Source of the DNA: Astrothelium macrocarpum
Taxonomy: Eukaryota; Ascomycota; Dothideomycetes; Trypetheliales; Trypetheliaceae
Direction of reading: 5' to 3'
DNA length: 64,000 nt
NCBI GenBank assembly: GCA_021030915.1
Contig: JAGEMR010000045.1
Coordinates: 124,001-188,000, forward strand
The position numbers were made by a program, and so were the translations under genes. This document shows, in pieces, positions 46,537-58,351 of this stretch. The first letter of the stretch is position 1; each line of letters begins with the position of its first letter. Below the pieces are notes generated by a model. The model was not told where the DNA came from. It did not search any database and saw only the letters and a program-made list of their open reading frames with translations.

Positions 46537-49500
46537 ATGGCCAGCAGCCAGCCTGAGCGAGAGTGGCCACCGCCCTCGCCATCGTCAGTCAGCGGTGCTT
46601 GCAAGAGCTGTGGCGCAGTCTTCGCCGAATTCTACAACGCCTTCATTCGAGTGACCGGATCCTATTTCCTGCCCTCGCTGGTTGGCTCGACCAGCACGAA
46701 TGGCGTGCACGCGACCGGTAGGGCCAAATCGGCTGCGGCACACAGCGAGCTGGACGCATGGTAAGTCGAGTTGGACTCTCTGGCTCTCTTTTTAATAATT
46801 TTTTTTCCCTCCATGAGTCGCTCTCCCTGTGCCGCAAGATTCGACTCTTCAGGAGCTCCCCGTTTTGGACAGCGTTGCCTTCGCCGGTGGTACACTTAAT
46901 GATTCTGACTTGGGGCGCGGCGGCGCTAAGATGGCGATGATGCGACCAATCTATTTCAAAAAAGCTTGCGACACTAAATCGTCGCCTTTTATTTGTCCCC
47001 CCCTGGTCAAGCGGTCCTGCTTCTCCTCGGCTAGCACATATAAGACTTTTTTGCTTGGCCCCACACTAATGCCGGTGGCTTGCGCATCTATAGTAAAATC
47101 CAGGCGCTGTCCTGCTCCACTTGCAACGAGACGCTGGGTATCACCGTCACCCTGGCGCCTCCAGAATCCGAGTACAGGTGAGTTAGTCAGATTGTTCAAT
47201 TTTTATCCCTTTAAACCGGCCGCCTCGTTTATAATGCCCGCCCCTCGCACCAACATCTTGACTAAGTTGGTCCTGTGTGCATCGCATCCTCGCATATCGC
47301 TCCCGAAACAGCAAAACCTAACAACACGCTTGCTGACCCAATTGAATAAAATAGCGACCGCCAATTGTTTAAGCTCACAAACATAACCCTTGCTTCCACT
47401 GCTACAGGCTTGCCTGCAGAACCCTATATTGACGAGGACCGCCACCATCCACCCACTCGGACTACTAATGCTTCTACGATGGAACCAGATGCCCTGACAC
47501 AGCAACCTTCAACACATTTAGAACAGCAGCAACAACAACCAAACATTAAGAATTCGCAAAACTTACCTTCACGTCCAGTGAAGATTGCTAGCAAAGAATC
47601 GACTCCTGCAATTGCACCCAAACCAGCTCCTGCAGAGAGAATGGGCCCCATCACGAGTGCCAGTCCACCCAATGGCCATGCCATCCCCAACGGACACCAT
47701 GCACCTCCTACTCCTGGTGAGCAAGCATTGAGTGCTGTCAGGCAACTGAGCGAGCAAGTGCAATGGTGTGTTGCCTGCTGTGTGGAACAGAATAAGCACC
47801 TCGAACGTCTCGACCATAGCGTGCATCGACTGTATCAAGACGTTGGTGGTGTTGTCGTCTCTCTTGATAAGATCAAGAGAGATGTACAATCAAACCCTCC
47901 GAATGGTCGACGACCAGAGGACCCAATGGAACTTGAAATACTCCAAGATGCCATGTCCAAGATGCAGAGCAAGGTCAATGAGCTGGACACGGTCAAGATG
48001 CAAATGGAACTTTTAAAATCACGATTACGAAGAGTGGAAGAGACGACCGGGGCACCCAATTCTGCCTCCTCAGTACCACAGGGGCCTCCAAGCAGTTCGT
48101 CTACTTCTCAACATGATGTTGCCCGCCACCACACTCCAGCACCACTTACATTAACCACTCCTCATCACAGTGAGCGTTTACCACCGCCATCACACTTTCA
48201 ACCCATCGAGCCACGGGTTGAGCCGCGTTTAGAGTCTAGGATTGAGCCTCGAAGAGAGCTCCCTCGACCTGATCCTCGACCTGATCCTCGACCAGATCCG
48301 CGATCCGAGCAGCCGAGACCCGAATCCCATGCTCCACCAACTTACCAATCGGCTTATCCACCCGTTCCATCGCAAGCCCCGCCTATGGAGTCAGAACGAT
48401 CGTCTAGTGGTGGTTGGGCTTCTGTAAATGGCCCGACGAGCGCCAAACGAGTGTTACCTGCGGAATCTGGAGCCACAGAACCTCCAGTGGATGGTTCACC
48501 CAAACGTCAGCGTGTTACATCCTCTGACTTTAGGCCCAGCTACCCTGAAGGGCCTGGCTCGTATTCGAACAGAGTTGAAACTACACAAGATACACGGCGT
48601 CTAAGCGATCCGAACGCACATCCGGATTCAACGAATGGGCTCACATTTGTTCCATACAGCTCGCAGGATGCTGATCCCGATGACAGTTGGCGCCCAGAAT
48701 CACAGCGAGAACAGTTGGATGGTCGACGGCGTGGTCGTGGTGGTCGTGGTGGCCGAGGAAGGAAAAGTCTTCCCCAGGCGAATGAATCCGGAACGCCAGA
48801 ATGGGAACGACCAGAATGGAGTGGGTCTCAAATCTCACCAGACGGCTTCTACCATCCTATTACTCCTGACCTTATCGAAGGTCGTTCAGGCCGTGCTCCC
48901 CTGGCTCGGCGGAGCTCCGGTGGTCCTCCACCAGGTCAAACACCCAGCCGAATGAATACTATGGACCCTTATGCGCATACCAAAAAATCACGCACGAAAC
49001 CAGTTCGAAACGCTGATGGAATCCTAATTCGGAAAGACGGAAGGCCGGACATGCGGTCTCAAAGTTCTGCTGCTAATCTTCGCAAAGTACATGCACGGAA
49101 AGAACAACAAGAGCGTAGTTCTGCAGAGCGCCGCCACACGCCTACATCCGGACTTGCCACGGCGCCAGTAATTGGCACTGATGGCTCGGCCGATGAAGAT
49201 GAAGGCTCAGCATCTTCTGAACCTACACCTACTGAAGAGAGGCATGCGACAATCATGGGCAAAATTTTTCCAAGGGGCTACGAGCACCGAGATCGGATGG
49301 ACGTAGCAGGACAGTATTTTAGAAAATCAAGCGCTTCGCCGGCGGAGCGAAAGATGATGCCTCAGGCGTTGGAATCTGAGGGGGTTACTGGTGAGGCACA
49401 TGCGGCCGATTTTCGACCTGTTAATGCAAGCTCGGCCGAGAAGGAAGAAGCGCGTACAGAGAGCGAAGATGGAGCTATGAAAAGATCATTCACACAATCG

Positions 49501-49680
49501 ACTTCCGGAAGCGAATTCACGAGGGCAGACAAAATGGCTGGTGGTGATGGAGACTCCGAAATGCGGGATAGCGTTGCCGAGTCCCAGATTCCCAACGGGT
49601 CCAAAATTGCTTCACAAAAAACGGGATCTCCGGCGGCAGAAACACGAATGAGCGCTACGGATTCTGCTACTTCGGCTTGA
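46537..49680 (+). CDS. Long protein with N-terminal Mis18/Yippee-like zinc domain
   Basis: Three exons: 46537-46760, 47094-47177 and 47355-49680, giving 877 aa. The introns are 333 bp (GTAAGT..TAG) and 177 bp (GTGAGT..TAG), unusually long here. Only the spliced product shows the domain. CKSC at 22-25, then EFYNAFIRVTGSYFLP, SELDAC spanning join 1, LSCSTCNETLG with CSTC at 82-85, and DRQLFKLTNITL spanning join 2. The order CxxC..CxxC-xxx-LG..LFxL matches the Mis18/Yippee fold. Mis18 proteins help deposit CENP-A at centromeres. The rest is unlike small Mis18 proteins: helical segments (about 224-282 and 294-333), a run of PRPDPRPDPR repeats, an RGG-type patch (GRRRGRGGRGGRGRK) and a conserved-looking KPVRNADGILIRKDGRPDM block. 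An ATG at codon 145 (47479) could give a form lacking the zinc domain. The domain is read from sequence; the centromere role is inference. Confidence 0.72.
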
Positions 49681-52600
49681 GACGGTCGTTGTTCACTAAT
49701 TTTCAGATTGTACATATCACATGACGTACGGCGAGGGCACATTCAATTTCCGGTCACCACAAAAATCAGCAGATTGGGAGGCGAAACATTACGAGCATAT
49801 TATTACCGGCGCACATGCTTGGAGCGCGCCATTACACCGGAACAGAGACCGACCCTCGCTTCATTATCCATAATTTGCAAAATCACTGTAAGATAATTGC
49901 AGGCCTTAGTTTTTAGAAATAATCCATCCCCAATCTTACCCAAAGTCTCTCTGGCCCCGAAACATCCGTTTCATTCATTTTCCCGGCCCCCAACAGTAAA
50001 TGTTGGGAGCTCAACTTCTGGCACGGTGGACCATTCTCCTCATGTAATCGTCATAATGGACCCAAACGATCGGATACTACACGGTAGACTCGTGAATGCT
50101 ATATTGAACGGGTTTAGCGATCGGGATGGTTTTCTTATTATCTTCCTTGGTTCCGTCCAGGAGAATGGCAAAAGAGTCAGGATGCATTGCTAGGGGCCAG
50201 GCAGTTTGCGATTTCACCAATCAGCAGGCGCGCGGGGCGTTTAGCCCCGTTTAGATTTTTTTTAGAGTAACATGGTTGCATGTGTAGATAGACTACCGGG
50301 TACAAAGTTGTAATATTAGGGCTTTGATTAGCTGCCAACTCGTACATTACCCTTTTCAATCAAAACAAATGAAACAAGGGTTGCATTCGCTACTCATGAC
50401 TTAACCACGCATAACTCTTACGCCTTATGCAGGCAGTATTGGTCCGAGACTGACGCATGGCTTCATGTGCCACACCTTTTTTAGCATTATCTGTCTGCTT
50501 CTTATGCCGTCATGCACGATGCCGCCTAACCCCCTCTCTGTGCCTTAAATATGTGCCACGTTCATGCAGCGGTCGTCGTCGCCAATCCCTGGGTTGCAAG
50601 ATTGGCAACATGGATGGCCTGATAGCAAGACGACAAGCCGAATCAAGTCCCGCTTGCTAATATGTACAGGCCGATCCAATTTTCGCCGCATGTGCCGTGC
50701 CTTGAGCCTTGAGAGAAAGAGAGAGAGAGAGTCAGAGTGTCGCGCGAGTAAGAGCGGCCGCGACCTCCCTGATTCTGATTAGTCGAGCATTTCAACGAAT
50801 CAACGGCTATAACAGCAAATGATGGGAAAGGGCAACCAGATGTAAGGTTAGTTGCGACTAGTTAGTGTTTGAAACTTTGCATCCTAAGCAGGTTGGTGGC
50901 TCTGGCGCCCTACTTTTGACTTTGTACTGGCGCCTTCTCGATGGCATCGGCCGAGCATAGGCTAGTTAGAGGGGGCTGATTCAGACATATCCAAGCATAT
51001 GCGAAGGTTGATAGTCAGCTATCAGCTACTTTGTTTGTCGCAAAAAATTGACAGATTGGGAATCTGGCGGATTTGGGGCGATCTAGCTAGGCCGGGCCCC
51101 TGATGATAGGCTCATTTCAACGAGGACAAGCAATAGCCTAGTCAGGTAGTTGTCTCGTCCTGTTTACCTCATCAAGCTACCCACAGCCAGTGCCCATGCT
51201 CCCGAGTAATGACGATGTGCATCCAGACTAGTCAGAGCCAAGCAATCCTGAACAGATCGACGGAGATCTCGCTCGCAAATATATGTCGCTTTAGCAAGAC
51301 AGCTTAGCAACACTCGCTTATGCAGCTCGCACCTAATTCTTTATTGTATCTAGGCGGCATGCAGCAGCGGAGCGAATACGAACGCGTTTCTTTGTTCGAC
51401 CCAGAACGATCGGAATGCCCTGTGCGTTCGCCAAGTGCAAGCAATTTAGTCATGATGTGGCCGCATCGACCTCTATCTATGCGTGCATTAATCCGAAGCC
51501 CCTAGAAATTTGACCGGCAGCGTGTGGATACAAGGTTCGATGTGGGATTAAACGTCAGGCCGCTGGATAATTCGGCCGAGGCCAGCACTCGGTGCCCTGT
51601 TGTGGGCCCGGGAAGACGCCAGTGATTTGCGAGTATTTGCGAAATTTCCTGGTCAGCGCCACCGGTCAACCTCTTCCTCCAAGCTACCGCTATTTTCGTG
51701 GTGATTATTACGAAGCAGGTATTGTTAGCCTACTCGTTATAGCACGTGGTTGGCCTGATGACTAGGTCAGACCCGTCAAGGACAATGCAAAAACTCGAGC
51801 CTAATCCTAGCCGGGCACTCTAGCCAGATAAGACTAAAATAAGGCCGATGTGTGGCGTCGACGCGCGCATGGAACTCTGCCTCCGGTGAATTCGGACCCC
51901 AACCCTGTGAACTTTTCCCGGAGAAGGAAAAATATTTTAGAAGTCTGGCAGTACCGGCACTTGTGAGAAACTAGAGCAAGATAACAGCAACGCCATATCC
52001 TACGCAACACGACTTCATTCTCGCGTCAGCTGTTTTGCTGACAGCCAAGAACGCGTGTGACCTCGATTCCGAGATACGAGCACGATGTTGCAGAACCGAC
52101 TCATGTTCGTACTTTTATTCAGTGCATTTATCAAAAACCATTTGGGTTCAAGCGTCGCGCGTAGAACCGAATCCATCTACCTTTAAACGAAGTTCTAGAT
52201 CGGCACGTTTTAGGAATCTCATCTGCCAATTAATCCGCAAAATATTATCCCGGCTTTGCATACACATTACATTCGTCTCTTGTGTCCTATTCGCGACAAA
52301 TCTTGCGTCAGACTTGATTTGTTTTGTCTGCAAAGTTAACCAAAAGAAAGGGGATGCCTGTCGGATCAGGTAAGGTCTACGAGCAATACGCTAGATAGGG
52401 GGTGACCCGAGGAAAATGGAACAAGAAACTCTATTGCAGCATACTACGGCTATTTGTCCAGCAAACCAGCATTCGCCACTTGTATGCTCCGAGCACGCAT
52501 CGCTTTCGATAAATATCGAGTATCATTGCCTACTTTCATCCGTCTCTTCCTGTTTGTCTCACTAGTCGTATGCGAGACTTTGAGGTTGACGTAATGTGTA

Positions 52601-54251
52601 CCCATAAGCGTGATGAGCACATTTACGTGGACAAAGCAAAAGAGACATCACCAACGCATAGGATCTGCTCGATTACTGTCCTGGTGATCGTGCGTATAAA
52701 GCAGGCCTGTTATCTTAGAAATGGAATCATCGATGCTTTGAAAATTTGCACTAGACTCTACATGTTTGGATTCGGCTAAGATCAGCATCATGCATTAACG
52801 AAACTCTTTAATGCTAAAGTAGGTAGGTCCTATCCACCATTTCAGCCAGCCTTCTTTCAGCAATCTGTCTTCGACGCTGCTTCACCTTGCCAAAATTTAA
52901 GTTATCGGACGACATGACCATGGGCCAGCAGCTCCGCTCGGATGCTTGGTAAAACAACCAAAATATTACAGGCATGCTTCTTGAGTGACAAAATATGCTT
53001 GCCCTGGTCTCGAGAGGTGTCAGACCATTGAGCGTGATGTCTCAATTCGACTAGTCGCGTTGAAAAACGAAAGTGATGAATCGGTTGGCATCGTCTACCA
53101 GGAACGTAGCCGATCCGATGCCCGACGATCCTACATGTTCGCATGACTTCTCTTCAGTGGAGACCGGTGCAGTTATGAGGCGATTATTCGTGCATGAGTG
53201 TCCTTGGCACCTGTGGTTGTGAGACGATGTAAGCGACGTCGTGTAAAATTTCCCCTAAGAGTCAATGCCAGACCATATTCTTATATGACGTTACATATTA
53301 CCATGCAGTACGTTCAGAGCAAAGAATCCAGAATTTTAGAGTGTTGCTGTGGACTCACTGTGCAGCGACTGCTCACTCACCATCTGTTCTGTAGCACCAG
53401 CAGGAAATAGGTGAACAGCACGAAGCACTCCTGCATTCTCAGTTGGTGATTTTTTTTATTGTCGCCATATTTTTGAGTATACTAATCGCAGGTGGTATGA
53501 TCTTCACGGTCATCATCTTCTGAAGCTCCACTGCCTTGGTCCCTCTACGCAATCGCATCGCCAAACAACTCTGCTAGGGCCTCTACCTTTCATCGGCACT
53601 TGTCCCATGGCAACTGAGGTCTCTAGTAGCTTCTGTCCTTTAACGTTTCCAGTGGCTTAGATTTAGCGAATTCTCGGACATCCATCACTGGCGACACCTC
53701 AGGTGTGTATATTACAATGATATGATTGGAATGTGCAAGATATTATGGCTGTCTAGGAAATCTTACCAAGAATTCTTGGAACCATCCTATTGAACAACAG
53801 CAAATCGGATAAAACCTGGTGTTAGAAAGCGTAAATCGCAGCGCATCATTGCTTGATGTTATCTCTCTCTTGGAGGATTAACAATGAGCAGCAGAACAGG
53901 CTCAGCCCTATCGGATTGATTAGAGCTAGTACGTTGAGCAGGTCATGGTTGGTATAGTTTGATGGTGTTTTTGGTAGAGTTAAGAATGCCTTTTGGCTAA
54001 ACTAATACTGTCCGAGTACATTCTGAGCCAGGAAACTGACCAACACCCAAAAAAAAAAAAACTTCTCTGCCTAGAACCTAATTCTAAGTATCCACAAAAG
54101 GAGAGCAAGACAGCGAATCACAACATGTTTTGCCTGCACCGTTCACGCCTTGGAGATTGCACAAGTCATGATACAATTTTGCGCCCCATTACCCACCTGC
54201 TGTCAATCGAGAACCACCCAGAAGACATCATCCGTGACACTCATGAGACCT
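49681..54251. other. 4.6-kb stretch without a supported gene
   Basis: The longest empty stretch in the window. Open frames are at most about 112 codons (52035-52373) and none shows a recognisable motif or a convincing splice partner. Base composition is not strongly AT-rich, so it does not look like RIP-degraded repeat. A GA-repeat lies at 50711-50731 and A/T runs near 53452 and 54050. No long terminal repeat, inverted repeat or tRNA was recognised by eye. Confidence 0.5.
50711..50731. repeat. Imperfect (GA)n microsatellite
   Basis: A run of GA units with one AA interruption, in the middle of the gene-free stretch. Confidence 0.75.
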
Positions 54252-55130
54252 TCAATTCTTCTTTTCACTCCTTCGTCTCATCCCCACCTTCAATCCCAGC
54301 GGCTTCCTCAAAAACCCCTCCCTCGTCTCCATCTCCTCCTGATACAATTCAAACTCATACCTCCGAAACACCGTACTCACAATCAACGCCAGCTCCATCT
54401 CCGCCACATTCCTCCCCACACACGCCCGCGGGCCATAGCTAAACGGAATGAACGCGGCCTTCTGCCGATCCGTCAGTCTCCCCTCCTCCCACCGCTCCGG
54501 GCGAAACTCATCCGCATCCGTACCCCAAATCTCCTTGGAATGATGGATCGTGTACGCCGGCACACTCACCACATTCCCCTGCGCGAAATGGTGCCCAGCA
54601 ATCTCAATCCCAGCACCAGGCGGCACCACGCGCGGCAGCCCCAGCGACGACGTGCTATGGATGCGCATCGTCTCCTTGATGACCGCATCCACATACGGCA
54701 AGTCGCGCACCTGCTCGAAGCGCGGCACTTCTTCATCCTCCCCGGCGGCGTCCGGCAGCGCGGCGTCCAGCTCGGCCTGCAGCTTCGGCAGCACGACCGC
54801 CGCGTTCGCCAGCACGTGGTACAGCAGCGCGCACGACGTGTTCGACGTCGTGTCCGAGCCCGCGATCAGCTGCGTCAGCGCCTCCGCCGTCAGCTCCTGC
54901 CGCCCGAGCTTGGCGCCCTTCTCGTCGCGGCCCTCCATGAGGCGCGCGAGCAGGTCGACGCGCTCGACCGAGGATGCGTGATCGATGCGGTATTTCACGC
55001 GCGCCGTGGCGATGCCTGCGAGGTTCTCGACGGCGCGGATGCCTTGGGAGAAGAAGGGATCCGGGAGGTATTTGGCGTAGGGTTTGAGTTGGGGGAGGCA
55101 GCCGAGGGCGCTGTGGGAGGTTAGATGTCT
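54250..55130. other. GC-rich island with C-to-G skew switch (P450 3' exon)
   Basis: The + strand is C-rich from about 54250 to 54800, very GC-rich around 54720-54960 and G-rich from about 55000 to 55130. The gene is on the minus strand, so the same C-left, G-right order holds for a gene of opposite orientation. Confidence 0.7.
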
Positions 55131-55903
55131 CTTTTTTCCTAATTGTTCTTGCTCGGAGTCGGGGGACTTACCCTGAGACTTCGCCACGTCGGTTGAGTAC
55201 CTCGACGGCTGGTGCATATCTTGGTGGAGAATCGGGAGTCTCTCGGACTTCTGCAATGTCCTTTCCTTTCTCCAGCATTCCAAAGGGAGCTCCGAATGCA
55301 AGGTCTCCGATGATATCGAATGCCAGGTAGTTGAACCAGTGCAGGGCATCCATCTCTGCATATCGACCATGTGCAGTCGAGCTCATTCGGTCCCATTGTT
55401 TTACTAATTCTTCTAAATTGTGGTGCATATACTGTTCAAATTGCCCAATGCTCTTTTGACTGAAAGTGTGGGAGACTGTCTTGCGTTTGCGTGTATGCTC
55501 GGCGCGATCACGCGTGTTGAAGAGTCCTCGATGAATGGAGACGAACGCATCGTAGTATTCGCTGTGTAATGATCAGAGCCGTCATCTTGACAAGGAGAAT
55601 AATTACTTACCTCTTCAGAAACCCATTACCATGACCGTACACGATAGGTATGGCGTCCGCGTCGGCAATTGAGACATGGTTGGGTTGTATCCTAACCAGC
55701 GTGCCATATTTCTTGTGTGCTTCATCCACGGCAGCATATCGTCTGCCTCGTCGACATTGGTATAGAAGCCAAAGATTGGTGAAGGCTGCAGGAAATGGAC
55801 CTGGGATATCTTTGATGGACCAATTCCTGAGATATGGAAGAAGGTAGTATAACACAGGAAGTACTAAGAGAGTCCAGGGTGAAATGAAAAGGGACAGAAA
55901 CAT
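54252..55903 (-). CDS. Cytochrome P450, CYP53-like (benzoate 4-monooxygenase type)
   Basis: Three exons on the minus strand: 55903-55611, 55561-55172, 55110-54252; 513 aa. An N-terminal membrane anchor (MFLSLFISPWTLLVLPVLYY) and a proline hinge (IPGPFPAA) lead into the catalytic domain. The I helix has AGSDTT, the K helix ETMR, then FRPERW, and the heme loop FSYGPRACVG with the axial Cys. Exon 2 begins EYYDAFVSIHRGLFNTRDR, followed by AEHTRKRKTVSHTFS. This block and APAVEVLNRRGEVSG across the second join are typical of CYP53, which para-hydroxylates benzoate in the ER membrane ahead of the beta-ketoadipate pathway. An in-frame ATG at 55945 would add 14 polar residues before the anchor and is less likely. 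No other aromatic-degradation or secondary-metabolite gene is adjacent. Confidence 0.88.
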
Positions 55904-57457
55904 CTCAATGGAGTGTTGGACTTGTTTGTTTTGGTCTCGAGCCAATTCAAGAGATGAATGCGAAAGTGATGATGCTGTGAAAGATGCGATGGAGAGGGAG
56001 AGTTTTTATACAAAAGGCCATGCAGGCCACTGAGTAACAAGAGCATTGTAGTATATGACATTGTTTGCTTGAGTGAAAGCTGTTTACCCCACCCCTACTG
56101 ATGACAGGTGAAAGTCTCCGAGATTTCGCCTACAAGCTGGTGCAAGCTCTCAACTTCAGCCACTCAAAAACGGAGGAGAGAGACCCGAAGGCCGATTAAG
56201 CGCGAGAAGACATCGTATCGCTCCACCGCCTCCTGTGGCTTCTTAAACATTCAGGAACCGTTTTGACTGCCGTTCATCATCCCCTCACCCTTGGCAGCTT
56301 TTTGAAGGTCTTTTCTCGATCATTCCTCGGCCTTCAAATTTCGTTTTGCTCTCTTCGTATTCTCTTTGGCAGAGTTTGAAGATGAGGAAATTTCCCAACA
56401 TATTCCTTGGCTGTGCCTGAATGCAGCCACATGTGTGATCAATCGTCATGCATATGCTTTTGTAATTCAAGTCACGGCTATCGGCGCCGAAAAAAATCTT
56501 GATTTGACTCCCACGAAAGAAAAGAAAATGTTGTTGGATCATCTGCATTGTTGGTGAAAAGCATTTACAAATTAGCCATCGTTCAACGGTGTGTGTGCTA
56601 TTTTGGATGGATGTACAAGGTGCATTTGCTATGGCCTGTTGGTAACGACAGAAAAGCGTGATGAAGTATTCTCTCGTCACTGTGGAAAGATACCGGGTAT
56701 GGTGCCAATATTGAGTTTAAATAAGCCTTGTGGGCCAGATAGAACACTTATGAGTCACCACCATGAAGTATTCCCGCGATGAAGTATACTAACAATCCAG
56801 CCGAATACTCATGCTAATGAACAGGACAACATTAACCCCCAGGGGTAACGGTTGAACCATCGAATGCATTCGAGCTAAGTAAGCATGGTTTCAATAAGAC
56901 AAATACCGTTTGAGCGGAATACCCGATGCGAGATACGATAGGACGTGACGTACATAGCAATGATACGGAAGATTGATAATCGAATACATTAATTGACAGC
57001 TATCTTAGAACTCCAAATCCCGTGAGCCTGAGCCGTGGGCATTTCCCATGAACACCCGCTGAGCATTGTTTTCCAGAGATCTCGGCACAACAGCTGATTG
57101 ACTGGTCCATGTAAGCCAGCTCCTTTTCCATACCCGTAAAAATATATGATGATTATCCAATTTGATATTGTGTCAAACGTACCCAAATCACTGCATGTGT
57201 TGCGTCAAGGTCGACACATGTGTTTGAGGGTTTAACAACAATTGTGCGGACGTAGGTTCAATCCATGTGTCTTCACAAAAATGAGAGCGAGGATGCATTA
57301 TTCCAGGTAACAGTATTGCCTAACTCTGAGGAACCGTCAACATCGTATCCATTTTTGATTGTCTGAGGGGTCCACAGCCCGAATATGTCGTCCGAACCTC
57401 TGGCTCGTCATGGGCTCAATTTCGAGAATTTCGCCCCTTTCGTAGAGATGATATCGA
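55904..57457. other. Intergenic region, nothing recognised
   Basis: About 1.5 kb between the P450 start and the F-box protein. The first 200-300 bp should hold the P450 promoter. The end at 57337-57540 includes an open frame that continues the F-box protein in another frame (separate entry). No other feature seen. Confidence 0.5.
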
Positions 57458-57540
57458 TCACCATACACGCTCGCCGAAATGTGACCCTCGCAGTACTCGA
57501 GGGCCTTTGGGGCTCGCACAAGAATCACTCCATGGGTTTA
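57337..57540 (-). other. Coding-like tail in a shifted frame after the F-box gene
   Basis: About 65 protein-like codons on the minus strand (containing VRAPKALEYCEGHISASVY and YHLYERGEILEIEP) overlap the last 25 codons of the F-box gene in a different frame and run 120 bp further. No splice pair joins them. A one-base change near 57530-57540 would fuse the two frames, so the annotated end may be a frameshift or sequencing error. Confidence 0.35.
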
Positions 57541-58351
57541 TGAGTCCAGCCTCTTCCCAGAATTTTAGAGTCTTGATCAACGGCTTGACCTCATCGCGTT
57601 TGCCCATCATGCGTCGTATTTTTGCCAGGTTGCGGTACGGTGCATGTCTTCTACTATCATGTTCTGGGTTATGAAGATGCCTGAGGACGAAAGGTTGGCT
57701 CGCCCGTGATATTCGCCACCAAGTCTCAGATGGGATCGGTTCGGTCAAGGGATAAGTCAATGGATCTTCAAAAAAAGCAAGGACAGCTGGGAGGCTCTCA
57801 TCGTAGTCCAACCACCATTCACTACCAGCATTGTGTTCGAACATGGACAGTGTCTCAGGTAGGTCCACTTCAGCGACCTCCCATTTTGGCGTTTCCGCAG
57901 AGAACCTCACGAAGACTGATTCGTCGCAAGGAGTATTTTCGAACATGGCGAGCATGTGTGGAAGCTCACAACCACATGTTGGCCACCAATCCTCGCTCTT
58001 CAACAATCCGAAATCAGACTTTCTCCACCACTTACGCCTTCTTTTGGATTCTTTAGAAGGCCAAGTCAAGCAGCAACGATAATTGCACAGGGGGTCATGT
58101 TGAGTCCAATATGCCCGTCGTATTTGGTGAAGATGCTCGTCGATTCGCTTGTCGATCCAAGCGAATTCTGGACGTTTGGGATGCTCTGTTGCATTTGCCA
58201 AGCGCCACACCATTTGAGGGAGCTTGGAATCGATGTAGTCACGATACTGGCGATTGACTCGCCGTAGAGAGTAAAGACCTGGTCCATGGCAGGCAAGAAG
58301 GTAAGTGATTTCGTCGAGGAGCTCTGGAGGTAGGTCTTCGAGAGAAGGCAT
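57458..58351 (-). CDS. F-box-like protein
   Basis: Single open frame on the minus strand; the start at 58351 is chosen because the F-box begins at once (MPSLEDLPPELLDEITYLL). The frame extends 23 codons upstream, but those residues are unlikely. F-box proteins recruit substrates to SCF ubiquitin ligases. The F-box helices cover about residues 3-45 (LYSLRRVNRQYRDYI). The remaining 250 residues are rich in Trp and acidic residues and show no recognised repeats; several CxC/CGC pairs occur near 105-145. The C-terminal 25 residues are doubtful, because a better-looking continuation exists in another frame. Substrate unknown; this is a fast-evolving fungal class. Confidence 0.72.
   Translation of the reverse strand: MPSLEDLPPELLDEITYLLACHGPGLYSLRRVNRQYRDYIDSKLPQMVWRLANATEHPKRPEFAWIDKRIDEHLHQIRRAYWTQHDPLCNYRCCLTWPSKESKRRRKWWRKSDFGLLKSEDWWPTCGCELPHMLAMFENTPCDESVFVRFSAETPKWEVAEVDLPETLSMFEHNAGSEWWLDYDESLPAVLAFFEDPLTYPLTEPIPSETWWRISRASQPFVLRHLHNPEHDSRRHAPYRNLAKIRRMMGKRDEVKPLIKTLKFWEEAGLINPWSDSCASPKGPRVLRGSHFGERVW

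Noticed and set aside
46829..47386. 185-codon plus-strand frame and an 82-codon minus-strand frame between Mis18-like exons
   Set aside because: They cover intron sequence and out-of-frame exon 2 or 3; the spliced model uses a different frame with a recognisable zinc domain.
54150..55124. 324-codon plus-strand open frame opposite the P450
   Set aside because: It is antisense to the P450 catalytic exon, has Arg/His-rich low-complexity composition, and arises from GC-rich third positions in the island.
57236..57262. GGTTCAATCC-like T-arm suggesting a tRNA
   Set aside because: No matching acceptor stem, D-arm or anticodon arm could be paired around it.
54252..58351. Secondary-metabolite cluster around the P450
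   Set aside because: No synthase, transporter or transcription factor lies nearby; the P450 looks like a benzoate hydroxylase and its neighbours are unrelated.
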